A stretch of DNA of 64,000 bases from positions 124,001-188,000 of the forward strand of contig UCMT01000008.1 in the NCBI GenBank assembly GCA_900473795.1, written 5' to 3'. Position numbers and translations under genes: made by a program. Below the pieces are notes generated by a model. The model did no database searches. It was not told where the DNA came from and worked only from the letters and a program-made list of their open reading frames with translations. Origin of the DNA: Hyphomicrobiales bacterium. GTDB taxonomy: Bacteria; Pseudomonadota; Alphaproteobacteria; Rhizobiales; Rhizobiaceae. Each line of letters begins with the position of its first letter. Within the stretch, counting starts at the first letter, position 1. Positions 44,705 to 56,933 of this stretch are shown here, piece after piece.

Positions 44705-44826
44705 CGAGGTCTTGATGCTGCGAAGTGCCGACCGCTTTCCATCACCCAAGAAGACACCCGCCCGAGCCAGCTGATGATCTCGGACGACGACATTTGGCTC
44801 CCATAACTCCCAAGGAGAACTTGCCC

Positions 44827-45588
44827 ATGCAGACCGTCAGCTTCCAGCTTTACAGCGCGCGAAATTTCCCGCCGCTTTCCGACGTCCTGAAGACAGTCGG
44901 TGCCGTCGGCTACAAACAGGTCGAGGGTTACGGCGCGCTGTACGCCTCGCTCGACGACGCAGCACTTGCCGCCCTGAAGGCCGACATGGACAAAAGCGGC
45001 GTCACGATGCCGACCGCCCATTTCGGCCTCGACATGCTTGAATCCGATCCGGCCGGCGTTCTGAAGATCGCCAATACCCTCGGCATCAGGGCCATCTATT
45101 GCCCCTATCTGCTTCCCGATCAGCGGCCGACAGACGCGGCCGGTTGGAAGTCGTTCGGCGAACGCTTGGAAAAGGCAGGTAAACCCTTCCGTGACGCCGG
45201 CCTCGACTTCGGCTGGCACAATCATGACTTCGAATTTGTCGCACTGGCTGACGGCTCGATACCGCAGGAGCATATCTTTGCCGGCGGACCGAACCTGAGC
45301 TGGGAAGCAGACATCGCCTGGGTCATCCGTGGCGGTGCCGATCCCTTTGCCTGGATCGAAAAATATGGCCGCCGCATTACCGCCGTCCACGTGAAGGACA
45401 TCGCTGCAGCCGGCGAAAACGCGGATGAGGACGGCTGGGCCGATGTCGGCCATGGCACCGTTGATTGGAAGAGGCTGTTCAAGGCACTGACCGCGACACC
45501 TGCCCGCTACTACATCGTCGAGCACGACAACCCCAAGGATTTCAAGGCGACGGCCGAGCGTTCGATCGCATCGATCAAGACCTACTGA
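44827..45588 (+). CDS. Sugar phosphate isomerase/epimerase-like TIM-barrel protein
   Basis: The 253-residue protein belongs to the xylose-isomerase-like TIM barrel family (AP_endonuc_2). Metal-binding residues can be seen in GWHNHDFEF, SWEADIAWVIRGG, AVHVKDI and YYIVEHDNP. The start at ATG 44827 follows AAGGAGAAC. It is 14 bases upstream of a Gfo/Idh/MocA gene; such pairs often act on 3-keto sugars or inositol-like compounds, so a role in processing the imported glycoside is inferred. Confidence 0.88.
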   Translation: MQTVSFQLYSARNFPPLSDVLKTVGAVGYKQVEGYGALYASLDDAALAALKADMDKSGVTMPTAHFGLDMLESDPAGVLKIANTLGIRAIYCPYLLPDQRPTDAAGWKSFGERLEKAGKPFRDAGLDFGWHNHDFEFVALADGSIPQEHIFAGGPNLSWEADIAWVIRGGADPFAWIEKYGRRITAVHVKDIAAAGENADEDGWADVGHGTVDWKRLFKALTATPARYYIVEHDNPKDFKATAERSIASIKTY

Positions 45589-45602
45589 AGAAAGAGCAGA
45601 TC

Positions 45603-46736
45603 ATGACACGAGAACTCGGCGTCGGCATCGTCGGATGCGGCAACATCTCCACCACCTATTTCAAGCTTTCGCCGCTCTTCAAGGGCATCAGGGTCGTCGC
45701 CTGCGCCGACATCAATCCGGCCGCCGCCGAAACGCGTGCATCCGAGTATGATGTCAAGGCGCAGACCATCGAGGCACTGCTTGCCAATCCGGAGATCGAC
45801 ATCGTCGTCAACCTGACGATCCCGGAAGCGCATTTCCCCGTCTCGAAGATGATCCTCGAGGCCGGCAAGCACGTCTATTCCGAAAAACCGCTCGTACTGA
45901 CGCTGGAACAGGGCGAGCAGCTGCGCGGCATCGCCACGGCCAACAACCTGAAGGTCGGATGCGCACCGGATACCTTCCTCGGTGGCGCGCACCAGCTGGC
46001 GCGGGACTATATCGACCAGGGCAAGGTCGGCCGTGTCACCTCGGGCACCTGCCACGTGATGAGCCCGGGCATGGAGATGTGGCATCCGAACCCGGACTTT
46101 TTCTTCCTGCCCGGCGGCGGCCCGGTCCTTGATCTTGGACCGTATTACATCGCCAACCTCATCAACCTGATCGGCCCGGTCAAGCGCGTGGCGGCACTGA
46201 CCTCGATGGCCAATCCGACCCGCACCATCACCAGCGAGCCGCGCAAGGGCGAGGTCATTCCGGTAAAGACCCCGACCAACATCCATGCGCTGCTCGAATT
46301 CCAGAACGGTGCGACGGTGACGCTATCGGCAAGCTGGGATGTCTGGTCGCATCGCCACGGCAATATGGAGCTCTATGGCACGGAAGGCTCGCTCTTCCTG
46401 CCCGATCCGAACTTCTTCGGCGGCACGGTCCTGGCCAGTGGCCGCGACAAGGATATCCAGCCCGTCGAGATGTGGGATCATCCCTTCGCCGTCACCAATC
46501 AGGAGCATCCGGTGGGGCCGATGGCCAACTATCGCACCGCCGGCCTTGCCGACATGGCGCTTGCCATCCTCGAAGGTCGCGACGCCCGCTGCTCGTTGGA
46601 GCGCGCGCTGCATGGCGTCGATGTCATGGTGTCGATCCTGAAGTCGGGCGAGACGGGCCAGTTCGTCGAACTGACGACGACCTGCACGCAGCCGGCGGCA
46701 CTCGGCATCGAGGAGGCCAACGCGCTTCTGCGGTAA
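45603..46736 (+). CDS. Gfo/Idh/MocA family sugar oxidoreductase
   Basis: The 377-residue NAD(P)-dependent enzyme has the N-terminal dinucleotide fold (VGIVGCGNIS) and the EKPL motif (HVYSEKPLVLTLEQGE) with the catalytic lysine, then the C-terminal alpha/beta domain with GGGPVLDLGPYYIANLI. It oxidises or reduces a sugar hydroxyl group. It is the last gene of the LacI-controlled set, with the RTX gene convergent 63 bases away. Confidence 0.92.
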   Translation: MTRELGVGIVGCGNISTTYFKLSPLFKGIRVVACADINPAAAETRASEYDVKAQTIEALLANPEIDIVVNLTIPEAHFPVSKMILEAGKHVYSEKPLVLTLEQGEQLRGIATANNLKVGCAPDTFLGGAHQLARDYIDQGKVGRVTSGTCHVMSPGMEMWHPNPDFFFLPGGGPVLDLGPYYIANLINLIGPVKRVAALTSMANPTRTITSEPRKGEVIPVKTPTNIHALLEFQNGATVTLSASWDVWSHRHGNMELYGTEGSLFLPDPNFFGGTVLASGRDKDIQPVEMWDHPFAVTNQEHPVGPMANYRTAGLADMALAILEGRDARCSLERALHGVDVMVSILKSGETGQFVELTTTCTQPAALGIEEANALLR

Positions 46737-46799
46737 GGTGTTTGCTGGCCCGCTGTCTGGATAGGCGCTCTTGCGGCGGGCCATTGCCTCAGCCTGCGA

Positions 46800-48611
46800 T
46801 CAGACGAGAAACATGGCATCCGACATCGGCATGGTGGAGGAGATCGTGATGGCATTGTTGAGATTGACGGTGCCACCGCCGCCGTCCGACGCATACCAGA
46901 TTGCCATCGTGCTGACGCCCGACTGGCTCTCAAGCTTGTAATAGTAGTTGCCGATCTCCTCCGCCGTGCCCTCGAACACGTCAAGGGAAAGGGCGTTGAA
47001 AACGGAGATGTCGAACCGGTCCGTACTTGCAGCGTCCTCCACGGAGATCGTCGTGGTGCCGGTTCCGGGGTTTTCCCGGCCGGTCAGGGTGATCTTGTCG
47101 TTGCCGTTGCCGGTCTCGAAATGGACGAGCAGGGTGTCATCCGTCAATGACAGGCGGTACGCATCGTTGCCGCTGCTGCCTTCGAAAGTGATCGTGTCGA
47201 CGCCACCATCCAGGGCGGCGGGGAGCTTGTCGGCGTCAAGTGTCAGGTTGTGCGTCAGTCCGGTCCTGAGGTTGACATAGGTGTCGATGTTCTGCGTCAG
47301 GGCCTTTAGCGATATTTCGGTCTTGATCTTCCCCCTGTCGGTGTCGAGAACTCGATCCGAGATGTCATCGATGAAATAGGTGTCGTATCCCGAGCCACCC
47401 TTCATGATGTCGCTGCCGTCGCCACCGTTGATGATGTCATTGCCGGCGCCTGCGGACGCGTGATCGTCGCCCGCGCCAAGGTCGATGTTGTCCTTTCCCT
47501 TGCCGGAATAGACCCAGTCGCCGCCGCCGCCGGTCTTTATCCTGTTGTCGCCATCGCCGGCGATGACGAGATCGTTGGTGTTCGTCTCATTCCGCATCGT
47601 CTCGGCATCGAGCCGCGCATAGCTCGCGACACCCGGCGCAAATATGTCGTTGCCCGCGCCGCCCGCCTGGACGAAGTGCAATTGGTCGCCAAAGGCGTAT
47701 TTGTCCGACAGGATTTTCAGGTAGGATGCGATTTGTGCCTCGAACGACTGGGTCTTCGCATTGACCGTGTCCGCCTCGTTGATGACCTTGTCGCGGGTGG
47801 CGATCTTCTCGTAGACGCTCGATGCTCCACCTTCGCGATCGAAGAGGAAGTCCATCGCCTTGAGCACGGCGCCGGCATCCTTTCGGTCGACCGGCGCAAG
47901 GATGCCCACCTTGTTCGATTCGTCTTCGCGCCGGTTCTGCAGGCCCTTGAAGTCGAAATTGCTGTGGTTGTAACGGACTTCATGCCAGAATCGGGCATGG
48001 TTGTCGGTCTTGATGGCGGTCGCGATGCCGGGGCCGATCAGGGTTAGTGCATTGTAGTACAGCGAATAGAGAACGAGGCGTTCCTGCGATTCCTCCGGCA
48101 GGGAGACGCCGAAGGCGTTCAGCCTTGCCGTCAGGTCCTTGTCGATCGAGGCGGTGAAAAGCCCCGCCTGACCCTTGAGCCTTGCCTCCAGCAGAACGGT
48201 CGCCTGCGCATCGGTGAGCCAGAGCGACTGGAGCGCCTTCTTTTCCGCCGCCGTGCCCGCTTTGCCTTGCGACGTGTTGATCAGCGCGACATCTTCTGCG
48301 GCCGTTGGCGTTGCGTCGGCTTTCCATCTTGCGATGATTTTCAGACCGCTTTCCTGCAAGGCGGATAGCTTGCCATCGATCTTGCCTGTCAGCGCCAGTT
48401 TGTAGGCCGCCGAGATGGCGCTGAAACTCATCGCCTTGATGTTCAGGCCGTAGCCGATTGTCGGGTTTTGTTTGCCGTCGTCATGGATGCCGCCATAGGC
48501 GCTCGGCGCGGTCTTGCCGATGAGGGCGGAATTTTCCCACGTCTTCAGAAAGGCTGCGGTCTTCGACAGAAAGTCCGCCTTTTCGATCCTGGTAATGTTG
48601 GTGAGCGGCAC
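46800..48611 (-). CDS. Secreted RTX calcium-binding protein with lysozyme-like N-terminal domain
   Basis: The 603-residue protein has no Sec signal. Residues ~20-235 resemble phage-type lysozyme (GH24): Glu26 in TWENSALIG, Asp44/45 in GIHDDGK, then PTIGYGLNI at residues 50-58. A linker follows. Residues ~320-415 hold RTX nonapeptide repeats (GAGDDHASAGAGNDIINGG, GDGSDIMKGGSGYDTYF), which fold on calcium outside the cell and signal type I secretion. The C-terminal 180 residues have further beta-rich repeats of unknown role. No type I secretion genes are adjacent. Peptidoglycan or another aminoglycan is the possible substrate. Confidence 0.82.
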   Translation of the reverse strand: MPLTNITRIEKADFLSKTAAFLKTWENSALIGKTAPSAYGGIHDDGKQNPTIGYGLNIKAMSFSAISAAYKLALTGKIDGKLSALQESGLKIIARWKADATPTAAEDVALINTSQGKAGTAAEKKALQSLWLTDAQATVLLEARLKGQAGLFTASIDKDLTARLNAFGVSLPEESQERLVLYSLYYNALTLIGPGIATAIKTDNHARFWHEVRYNHSNFDFKGLQNRREDESNKVGILAPVDRKDAGAVLKAMDFLFDREGGASSVYEKIATRDKVINEADTVNAKTQSFEAQIASYLKILSDKYAFGDQLHFVQAGGAGNDIFAPGVASYARLDAETMRNETNTNDLVIAGDGDNRIKTGGGGDWVYSGKGKDNIDLGAGDDHASAGAGNDIINGGDGSDIMKGGSGYDTYFIDDISDRVLDTDRGKIKTEISLKALTQNIDTYVNLRTGLTHNLTLDADKLPAALDGGVDTITFEGSSGNDAYRLSLTDDTLLVHFETGNGNDKITLTGRENPGTGTTTISVEDAASTDRFDISVFNALSLDVFEGTAEEIGNYYYKLESQSGVSTMAIWYASDGGGGTVNLNNAITISSTMPMSDAMFLV

Positions 48612-48818
48612 GGTTCACCCGTCGACAATTGAATTCCCTTATCCAATAATGAAATCAATGCCGTTACTGTCCGGTTATCGGTGTCGATATTTGCCCGTTT
48701 GTTGAGGGAAAAACTGTTCGACGACTTGAACTTCGATTGCGGCGCCCTTGTTTCAGCTGGCGGCTCCGTGGCATATCGCTGTCTCGCTTCTGCGGACCCA
48801 ACGGGAAGGATCTCTGAC

Positions 48819-51364
<2,546 letters not shown>

Positions 51365-51384
51365 CCGGTCTCGTTCACAACGAC

Positions 51385-51417
51385 AGCTCCGGCGCAAACG
51401 CCGGGGCTTCTTCTTTT
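51385..51417 (+). terminator. Attenuator-like terminator between dctP-type and dctQ-type genes
   Basis: AGCTCCGGCG and CGCCGGGGCT pair (one G-T) around a four-base AAA-containing loop and are followed by TCTTCTTTTC. Partial read-through would give more binding protein than permease. Confidence 0.75.
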
Positions 51418-51475
51418 CTGCCGGTTTGCTAAACTGCAGTCGGAAAAACCGTTCAGAGAAACGGGAGGGGAAAAC

Positions 51476-52084
51476 GTGTCATTGGCCCTGCGCATTACCG
51501 GCGCCATCGATGAGCTGAGCCGTCGCGTCGGCTTCATCGCCATCTATCTCGTGTTGTTTGCGTCGCTGACGGCTGCGTTCAACGCCATCTTCCGCTATTC
51601 GACGGACAGCCTTCTCTGGCTCGAGCGGAATTATGGCGCCGGCGGGCTCTTCAGGGGGGTGCTCGACCTCTACCGCAACAACTCCAATACGCTTTCGGAA
51701 GCGCAGTGGTACATGTTCGCCGGCATGGTCATGCTGGGTGCGGCATGGACCCTGAAGGTCAACGAGCATGTGCGTGTCGATCTGGTCTATGGTTGGGTCA
51801 GCGAGCGTACCCGCACCTGGATCGACCTTCTGGGCGGCATCTTCTTCCTGCTGCCGATGTGCATCCTGATGATCTACGTCACCTGGCCGTGGTTCTGGGA
51901 TTCGTGGATCACCGGCGAAGGCTCCAACAACGCTGGCGGCCTGCCGCGCTGGCCGGCAAAACTCATGATTCCCCTCGGCTTTGGCCTGGTCGGCCTTCAG
52001 GGGATATCCGAAATCATCAAATGCGTTCTGGCGCTGACATCCGATTATGTGCGCGAATTCGCCTACGAGAAGCCGCTGCAATGA
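51476..52084 (+). CDS. TRAP transporter small permease (DctQ type)
   Basis: The 202-residue membrane protein has four hydrophobic segments and starts at GTG 51476 behind GGGAGGGG. It pairs with the large permease to form the sodium-coupled TRAP importer. Its stop overlaps the dctM-type start (ATGA at 52081-52084). Confidence 0.92.
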   Translation: MSLALRITGAIDELSRRVGFIAIYLVLFASLTAAFNAIFRYSTDSLLWLERNYGAGGLFRGVLDLYRNNSNTLSEAQWYMFAGMVMLGAAWTLKVNEHVRVDLVYGWVSERTRTWIDLLGGIFFLLPMCILMIYVTWPWFWDSWITGEGSNNAGGLPRWPAKLMIPLGFGLVGLQGISEIIKCVLALTSDYVREFAYEKPLQ

Positions 52085-53526
52085 TCGCTCTGTTTATCGA
52101 AAATATCGCGCCGCTGATGTTCGTCGGCCTGATCTTCTTCATGGTCATCGGTTACCCCGCCGCGTTTTCGCTGGCGGCCGTCGGCCTGTTCTTTGGCATC
52201 ATCGCCATTGAACTCGGCCTGATTGCCCCGGATTTCCTCGGAAACTTGACCTATCAGCTGTTCTCGGTGCTTTCCAACGACCTGCTGCTGGCCATCCCGT
52301 TCTTCACCTTCATGGGCGTCATCCTCGAGCGCTGTGGTCTCGCCGAAGACCTGCTCGAAGGCTTCGGCCAGTTGTTCGGCGGTGTGCGCGGCGGTCTGTC
52401 CTATGCGGTGATCATCGTCGGCGCGGTCCTCGGCGCCATCACCGGCACCGTGGCCGCCTCGGTGATCGCCATGGGCCTGATTTCGCTGCCGGTGATGACG
52501 CGCTATGGCTACAACGTCCGGCATGCCACAGGCGTCATCGCCGCGTCGGGCACGATCACGCAGTTGATTCCGCCGTCGCTGGTGCTGATCGTGCTGGCCG
52601 ACCAGCTGCAGAAATCGCCTGGCGACATGTATATCGGCGCCACCGGCGCCAGCATCGTCCAGGTTCTCCTGTTCATGGGCTGGGTCTTCGTTCTCAGCAT
52701 CCTCAAGCCGGATCATGTGCCGGCCCTGCCACCGGAAGCCCGCACATTGCGCGGCTGGCCGCTCTACAAGAAGTGCATCCGCGGCATGGTGCCGTCGCTG
52801 GCGCTGATCTTCATCGTGCTCGGCACGATCTTCATGGGGCTTGCGACGCCGACGGAAGCCGGCGCGATGGGCGTTGTCGGTGCCTTCCTGCTTGCCTGGA
52901 TGAACCGGCGCCTGACCTGGAACCTCGTCTATCAGGGCATGGACATCACCATGCGGCTGACCGCGATGGTCGTGTTCATCCTGCTCGGTGCCCGCGTCTT
53001 CAGCCTCGTCTTCCAGGGCGTCGGCGGCGGACACTGGATCGAGAGCATGCTGACCGGCCTTCCAGGCGGCGTCGTCGGCTTCCTGATCTTCGTCAACATC
53101 TTCATCTTCGTCATCGCCTTCTTCCTCGATTTCTTCGAGATCGCCTTCATCATCGTGCCGCTGCTTGCCCCGGCGGCGCAGGCGCTCGGCATCGATCTGA
53201 TCTGGTTCGGCGTGATGATCTGCGCCAATATGCAGACGAGCTTCATGCACCCTCCATTCGGGTTCGCGCTGTTTTATCTGCGTGGCATCGCGCCGAAGAC
53301 GATCCGCACCAAGGACATCTATCTCGGTGCGATCCCGTGGCTCTTTCTGCAACTGATCCTTGTCGGGCTGCTGATCGCGTTCCCGGAAATGGTCACCTAC
53401 TTCCTCGACAAGGAGGTGGTGAAGGATCTCAACACCATCAACAGCCTGGTGCCCGCGGGTGAAACCGGCGGTGCGGGTCTTGACCAGCCTCCGTCATTCG
53501 GTCTCGACACGCCGCCGAAGTTCTAG
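52081..53526 (+). CDS. TRAP transporter large permease (DctM type)
   Basis: The 481-residue protein has about twelve membrane segments and carries the DctM conserved parts (GVRGGLSYAVIIVGAVLGAITGTVAASVIAMG, GTITQLIPPSLVLIVLADQL shortened here, TPTEAGAMG). ATG 52081 overlaps the small permease stop. The C-terminal 40 residues are a polar extension beyond the usual family end. The GH43 gene begins 15 bases after its stop, which suggests one operon. Confidence 0.94.
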   Translation: MIALFIENIAPLMFVGLIFFMVIGYPAAFSLAAVGLFFGIIAIELGLIAPDFLGNLTYQLFSVLSNDLLLAIPFFTFMGVILERCGLAEDLLEGFGQLFGGVRGGLSYAVIIVGAVLGAITGTVAASVIAMGLISLPVMTRYGYNVRHATGVIAASGTITQLIPPSLVLIVLADQLQKSPGDMYIGATGASIVQVLLFMGWVFVLSILKPDHVPALPPEARTLRGWPLYKKCIRGMVPSLALIFIVLGTIFMGLATPTEAGAMGVVGAFLLAWMNRRLTWNLVYQGMDITMRLTAMVVFILLGARVFSLVFQGVGGGHWIESMLTGLPGGVVGFLIFVNIFIFVIAFFLDFFEIAFIIVPLLAPAAQALGIDLIWFGVMICANMQTSFMHPPFGFALFYLRGIAPKTIRTKDIYLGAIPWLFLQLILVGLLIAFPEMVTYFLDKEVVKDLNTINSLVPAGETGGAGLDQPPSFGLDTPPKF

Positions 53527-53541
53527 GAGGCTCTGGCGTCG

Positions 53542-55161
53542 ATGACCGCAACGATCCGCAATCCGATCCTGCCGGGCTTCAACCCGGACCCGTCGATTTG
53601 CCGCGTCGGCGAGGATTACTACATCGCCACGTCCACGTTCGAATGGTATCCGGGCGTGCAGATCCACCACTCGCGCGATCTGGTCAACTGGCGGCTGGTG
53701 CGCCGGCCGCTGGAGCGGGCAAGCCAGCTCGACATGCGGGGCAATCCCGACAGTTGCGGCGTCTGGGCGCCGTGCCTGTCCCATGCCGACGGCCTGTTCT
53801 TTCTGGTCTATACCGACGTCAAGCGCTTCGACGGCAACTTCAAGGACGCGCACAATTACATCGTCACTTCCCCCTCGATCGAGGGGGAATGGTCGGACCC
53901 GATCTATGTCAATTCTTCCGGCTTCGATCCATCGCTGTTCCATGACGAGGACGGCCGCAAGTGGTTCGTCAACATGCAATGGAACCACCGCACCGAAAGC
54001 TTTGGCGGGGCGCCGAAATCGCCGGCCTTCGACGGTATCCTGCTGCAGGAATGGGATCCGGTCTCGCAGAAGCTTGTCGGGCCGATCAAGAACATCTTCG
54101 CCGGCAGTACCCAAGGGCTCGTCGAAGGGCCGCATCTCTTCAAGCGCAACGGCTGGTACTATCTGACCACGGCCGAGGGCGGCACCGGATACGATCACGT
54201 CGTGACGATGGCTCGATCGCGTGGCATCGAGGGTCCCTACGAGATGCATCCGCAGACGCATCTGATCACCTCCAAGGACGCACCGGATGCGGTGCTGCAA
54301 AGGGCAGGGCACGGCCAGTATGTCGAGACGCCCGACGGGCAGGCCTATCACACCCACCTGACGGGCCGGCCTTTGCCACCGCTGCGCCGCTGCACGCTTG
54401 GCCGTGAGACGGCGCTGCAGAAATGCGTCTGGCGGGACGACGGCTGGCTCTATCTCGAGCAGGGCGGTGTCGTTCCGGCTGTCGAGGTTCCGGCGCCCGG
54501 CGAGACCGCCGCCATCGAGAAGCCCGCAAGGGTCGAAACCGATTTCGACGGCCCCGCCTTGCCTGACGATTTCCAATGGCTGCGCACGCCGCTGCCGGAG
54601 CGGATTTTCTCGCTGACGGACAAGCCCGGCCATCTGCGGCTGTTCGGCCGCGAGAGCATCGGCAGCTGGTTCGAACAGGCGCTGGTGGCGCGCCGTCAGG
54701 AGCACCATTCCTTCCGCGCCGAGACGGTGGTCGAATTCGAGCCGGATACCTATCAGCAGGCTGCCGGTCTGACCCATTACTACAACCGTCACAAGTTTCA
54801 CGCGCTCGTTGTCACCCTGCATGAAAAGCTTGGCCGGGTCGTGACGATCTTCTCCTGCGCCGGAGATTTTCCGCATGGCCGAATGACGTTTCCCGCCGAC
54901 AGCGGCGTCGCCGTCCCGTTCGGGCGTGTCTATCTGGCCATGGAAGTCCGGGATAACGAGCTGCAGTTCTTCTGGCACCCCGACGGCTACCGCGCCTGGC
55001 GCAAGATCGGCCCGGTGCTCGATGCTGGCGTCGTTTCCGACGAGGGCGGCCGTGGCGAGCATGGCTCGTTCACCGGTGCTTTCGCGGGCATGTTCGCTTT
55101 CGACACGTCCGGGCGGGCGCAGGTCGCCGATTTCGACCGCTTTAGCTATGAGGCGTTGTAA
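53542..55161 (+). CDS. xynB: Beta-xylosidase, glycoside hydrolase family 43
   Basis: The 539-residue enzyme is a five-bladed beta-propeller with a C-terminal concanavalin-like GH43_C2 domain (from about residue 330). The catalytic base Asp16 is in GFNPDPSICRVG, the modulating Asp in SGFDPSLFHDEDG and the acid Glu in GLVEGPHLFKRNGWYYL. It has no signal peptide, so it acts on xylo-oligosaccharides in the cytoplasm. GGAGG precedes ATG 53542. Alpha-arabinofuranosidase activity is an alternative in this family. Confidence 0.92.
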   Translation: MTATIRNPILPGFNPDPSICRVGEDYYIATSTFEWYPGVQIHHSRDLVNWRLVRRPLERASQLDMRGNPDSCGVWAPCLSHADGLFFLVYTDVKRFDGNFKDAHNYIVTSPSIEGEWSDPIYVNSSGFDPSLFHDEDGRKWFVNMQWNHRTESFGGAPKSPAFDGILLQEWDPVSQKLVGPIKNIFAGSTQGLVEGPHLFKRNGWYYLTTAEGGTGYDHVVTMARSRGIEGPYEMHPQTHLITSKDAPDAVLQRAGHGQYVETPDGQAYHTHLTGRPLPPLRRCTLGRETALQKCVWRDDGWLYLEQGGVVPAVEVPAPGETAAIEKPARVETDFDGPALPDDFQWLRTPLPERIFSLTDKPGHLRLFGRESIGSWFEQALVARRQEHHSFRAETVVEFEPDTYQQAAGLTHYYNRHKFHALVVTLHEKLGRVVTIFSCAGDFPHGRMTFPADSGVAVPFGRVYLAMEVRDNELQFFWHPDGYRAWRKIGPVLDAGVVSDEGGRGEHGSFTGAFAGMFAFDTSGRAQVADFDRFSYEAL

Positions 55162-55198
55162 TTCACCATTGAATGAGAAAGTAGTGCATTAGATAACT

Positions 55199-55233
55199 AT
55201 TGTAATTTTCTGATGTCATTACAATTTTGTAAT
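55199..55233. promoter_or_regulatory. Three overlapping inverted ATTGTAAT-type half-sites before the rcnB-like gene
   Basis: ATTGTAAT (55199-55206), ATTACAAT (55218-55225) and TTGTAAT (55227-55233) form two alternative inverted repeats, about 70 bases upstream of the RcnB-like start. This could be an operator or a pair of alternative RNA hairpins. Confidence 0.5.
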
Positions 55234-55302
55234 TTCCGTTTTCAGTTTCCGTTCATCTCAAAGGTCTTAGTTTCGGGGTGTCAAGAACGAAAGGACACCC
55301 CG

Positions 55303-55656
55303 ATGAAACGTTTGTTGATCGCCCTGGTTGCCAGTTCTTTCCTGGCCGCGCCAATGGCTTCCGCGCAGCCGGCAAAGCCGTTCGAGGTCGCTCAGGTGAA
55401 GGAGCGGCATGTCGAAAAGAATGTCTACAAGCATGGCAACACGAAAATCGTCGAGAAGCACGTCGTCGTGAAGAGGCGCTGGGCGCGCGGCCATCGCCTG
55501 TCGCCGGCCGAGCGTCGACACATCGCCGCGGTCCAGGATTACCGCCGCTACAGGCTCAACGCACCGCAGCGCGGCCAGCAGTGGGTTCGCGTCGACAACG
55601 ACTTCCTGCTGATCAGCGTTGCGACCGGCGTGATCGTCAATCTGGCAACGCGTTAG
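55303..55656 (+). CDS. RcnB-like periplasmic protein
   Basis: The 117-residue product has a signal peptide (MKRLLIALVASSFLAAPMASA) and the RcnB domain, recognisable in WARGHRLSPAERRHIAAVQDYRRY and the C-terminal WVRVDNDFLLISVATGVIVNL. E. coli RcnB affects nickel/cobalt export, but many paralogues are uncharacterised. A basic, His-containing stretch (ERHVEKNVYKHGNTKIVEKH) precedes the domain. It is near the zinc genes but transcribed alone, behind AAAGGA. Confidence 0.88.
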   Translation: MKRLLIALVASSFLAAPMASAQPAKPFEVAQVKERHVEKNVYKHGNTKIVEKHVVVKRRWARGHRLSPAERRHIAAVQDYRRYRLNAPQRGQQWVRVDNDFLLISVATGVIVNLATR

Positions 55657-55667
55657 TTAAGGGATCG

Positions 55668-55692
55668 GAAAGGCGGCGGCGGGCCGCCTTTC
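55668..55692. terminator. Hairpin between the convergent rcnB-like and COG0523 genes
   Basis: GAAAGGCGGC and GCCGCCTTTC are exact complements across a five-base loop, in the 56-base gap. There is no long T-run, but TTTC at the end of the stem may help. Confidence 0.6.
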
Positions 55693-55712
55693 GCCACCGG
55701 CGGCTGGTGCTG

Positions 55713-56918
55713 CTAACTTGCCCGGGCGGACCAGCCCGTGAACGGATCGGGCAGTGTCCGCCAGCGCTCCGGTGTGAAACTTCCGGCATCCACCAGACAA
55801 TCGTCGAGCTCGGCTTCGAGCGCCGGCTGGTTCATCGGATCGGCGCCAATGAAGACGATCTCCTGGCGCCGGTCGCCCCAGACGGGATCGAGATAGGGTT
55901 TCAGCATCGCCAGAAACCCCGGATCGTCCGGCCACTGGGCCTCGGGAACCGCCGACCACCAGAGCCCCATCTTCGACGTGCGCACCATGGGACCCGCCTG
56001 GCTCAGCTCGCCGACCTGATGCGGGCGCGTCGCCAGCCAGAAGAAACCTTTGGCGCGCACGACGCCCGGCCACGAGCGATTGACGAAGGCGTGAAAGCGG
56101 GCAGGATCGAACGGCCGTTTCGCGCGGTAGACGAAGGAGCGGACGCCGTATTCCTCCGTTTCCGGCACATGGTCCTTGAACCCGTGCAGCTCCTTGTACC
56201 AGAGCGGATGCTGCTCGGCTTTGGCCATGTCGAACAGCCCGGTGCCCAGCACATCGCGCAGCGCCACGCGCCCGAAATCGGTCTCGATCAGCCGCGCATC
56301 CGGATTAAGCCCGACAACGGTCTTGCGCGCCGCGTCCAGGTGTTCGGGCGTGGCGCTGCCGGTCTTGTTGAGAATGACGACGTCGGCGAATTCGATCTGC
56401 TCGACGAGCAGATCGACGAGCGTCCGGTTGTCGCCGTCTCCGGCCGTATTGCCGCGGTCGGCGAGGAAATCGTCAGAGGAATAGTCGGCCAGAAGGCTCG
56501 CGGCGTCGACGACGGTCACCATCGTATCGAGCCGCGCCACATCGGAGAGGCTGGCGCCGCTTTCGTCGCGGAATTCGAACGTTGTCGCAACGGGAAGGGG
56601 CTCGGCGATGCCGGTCGATTCGATCAGCAGGTAGTCGAACCGGTCCTGTTCGGCGAGTTTGCGCACCTCGTTCAGCAGGTCGTCGCGCAGCGTGCAGCAG
56701 ATGCAGCCATTGGTCATCTCGACCAGTTGCTCCTCCGTCCGCGACAGGTTCGCGCCGCCGTCGCGCACCAGCGCGGCGTCGATATTCACTTCGCTGATGT
56801 CGTTGACGATGACGGCGACGCGTAAGCCGTCGCGATTGTTGAGGATATGATTGAGCACCGTGGTCTTTCCGGCGCCGAGAAAGCCGGAGAGAACGGTGAC
56901 CGGAAGTTTGCCGGACAT
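55713..56918 (-). CDS. COG0523 GTPase, putative zinc metallochaperone (ZagA/YciC type)
   Basis: The 401-residue protein has the P-loop GFLGAGKTT, CxCC motif in [16 protein letters not shown] and the C-terminal CobW_C region. It differs from cobW at 12.4 kb in length, in the large insertion ([19 protein letters not shown]) and in lacking the histidine loop. A Zur-box-like palindrome lies 16 bases upstream of the start, so it belongs to the zinc-starvation response rather than cobalamin synthesis. Such proteins supply zinc to client enzymes under limitation. Confidence 0.92.
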   Translation of the reverse strand: MSGKLPVTVLSGFLGAGKTTVLNHILNNRDGLRVAVIVNDISEVNIDAALVRDGGANLSRTEEQLVEMTNGCICCTLRDDLLNEVRKLAEQDRFDYLLIESTGIAEPLPVATTFEFRDESGASLSDVARLDTMVTVVDAASLLADYSSDDFLADRGNTAGDGDNRTLVDLLVEQIEFADVVILNKTGSATPEHLDAARKTVVGLNPDARLIETDFGRVALRDVLGTGLFDMAKAEQHPLWYKELHGFKDHVPETEEYGVRSFVYRAKRPFDPARFHAFVNRSWPGVVRAKGFFWLATRPHQVGELSQAGPMVRTSKMGLWWSAVPEAQWPDDPGFLAMLKPYLDPVWGDRRQEIVFIGADPMNQPALEAELDDCLVDAGSFTPERWRTLPDPFTGWSARAS

Positions 56919-56933
56919 GATCCTGTATCCTTT

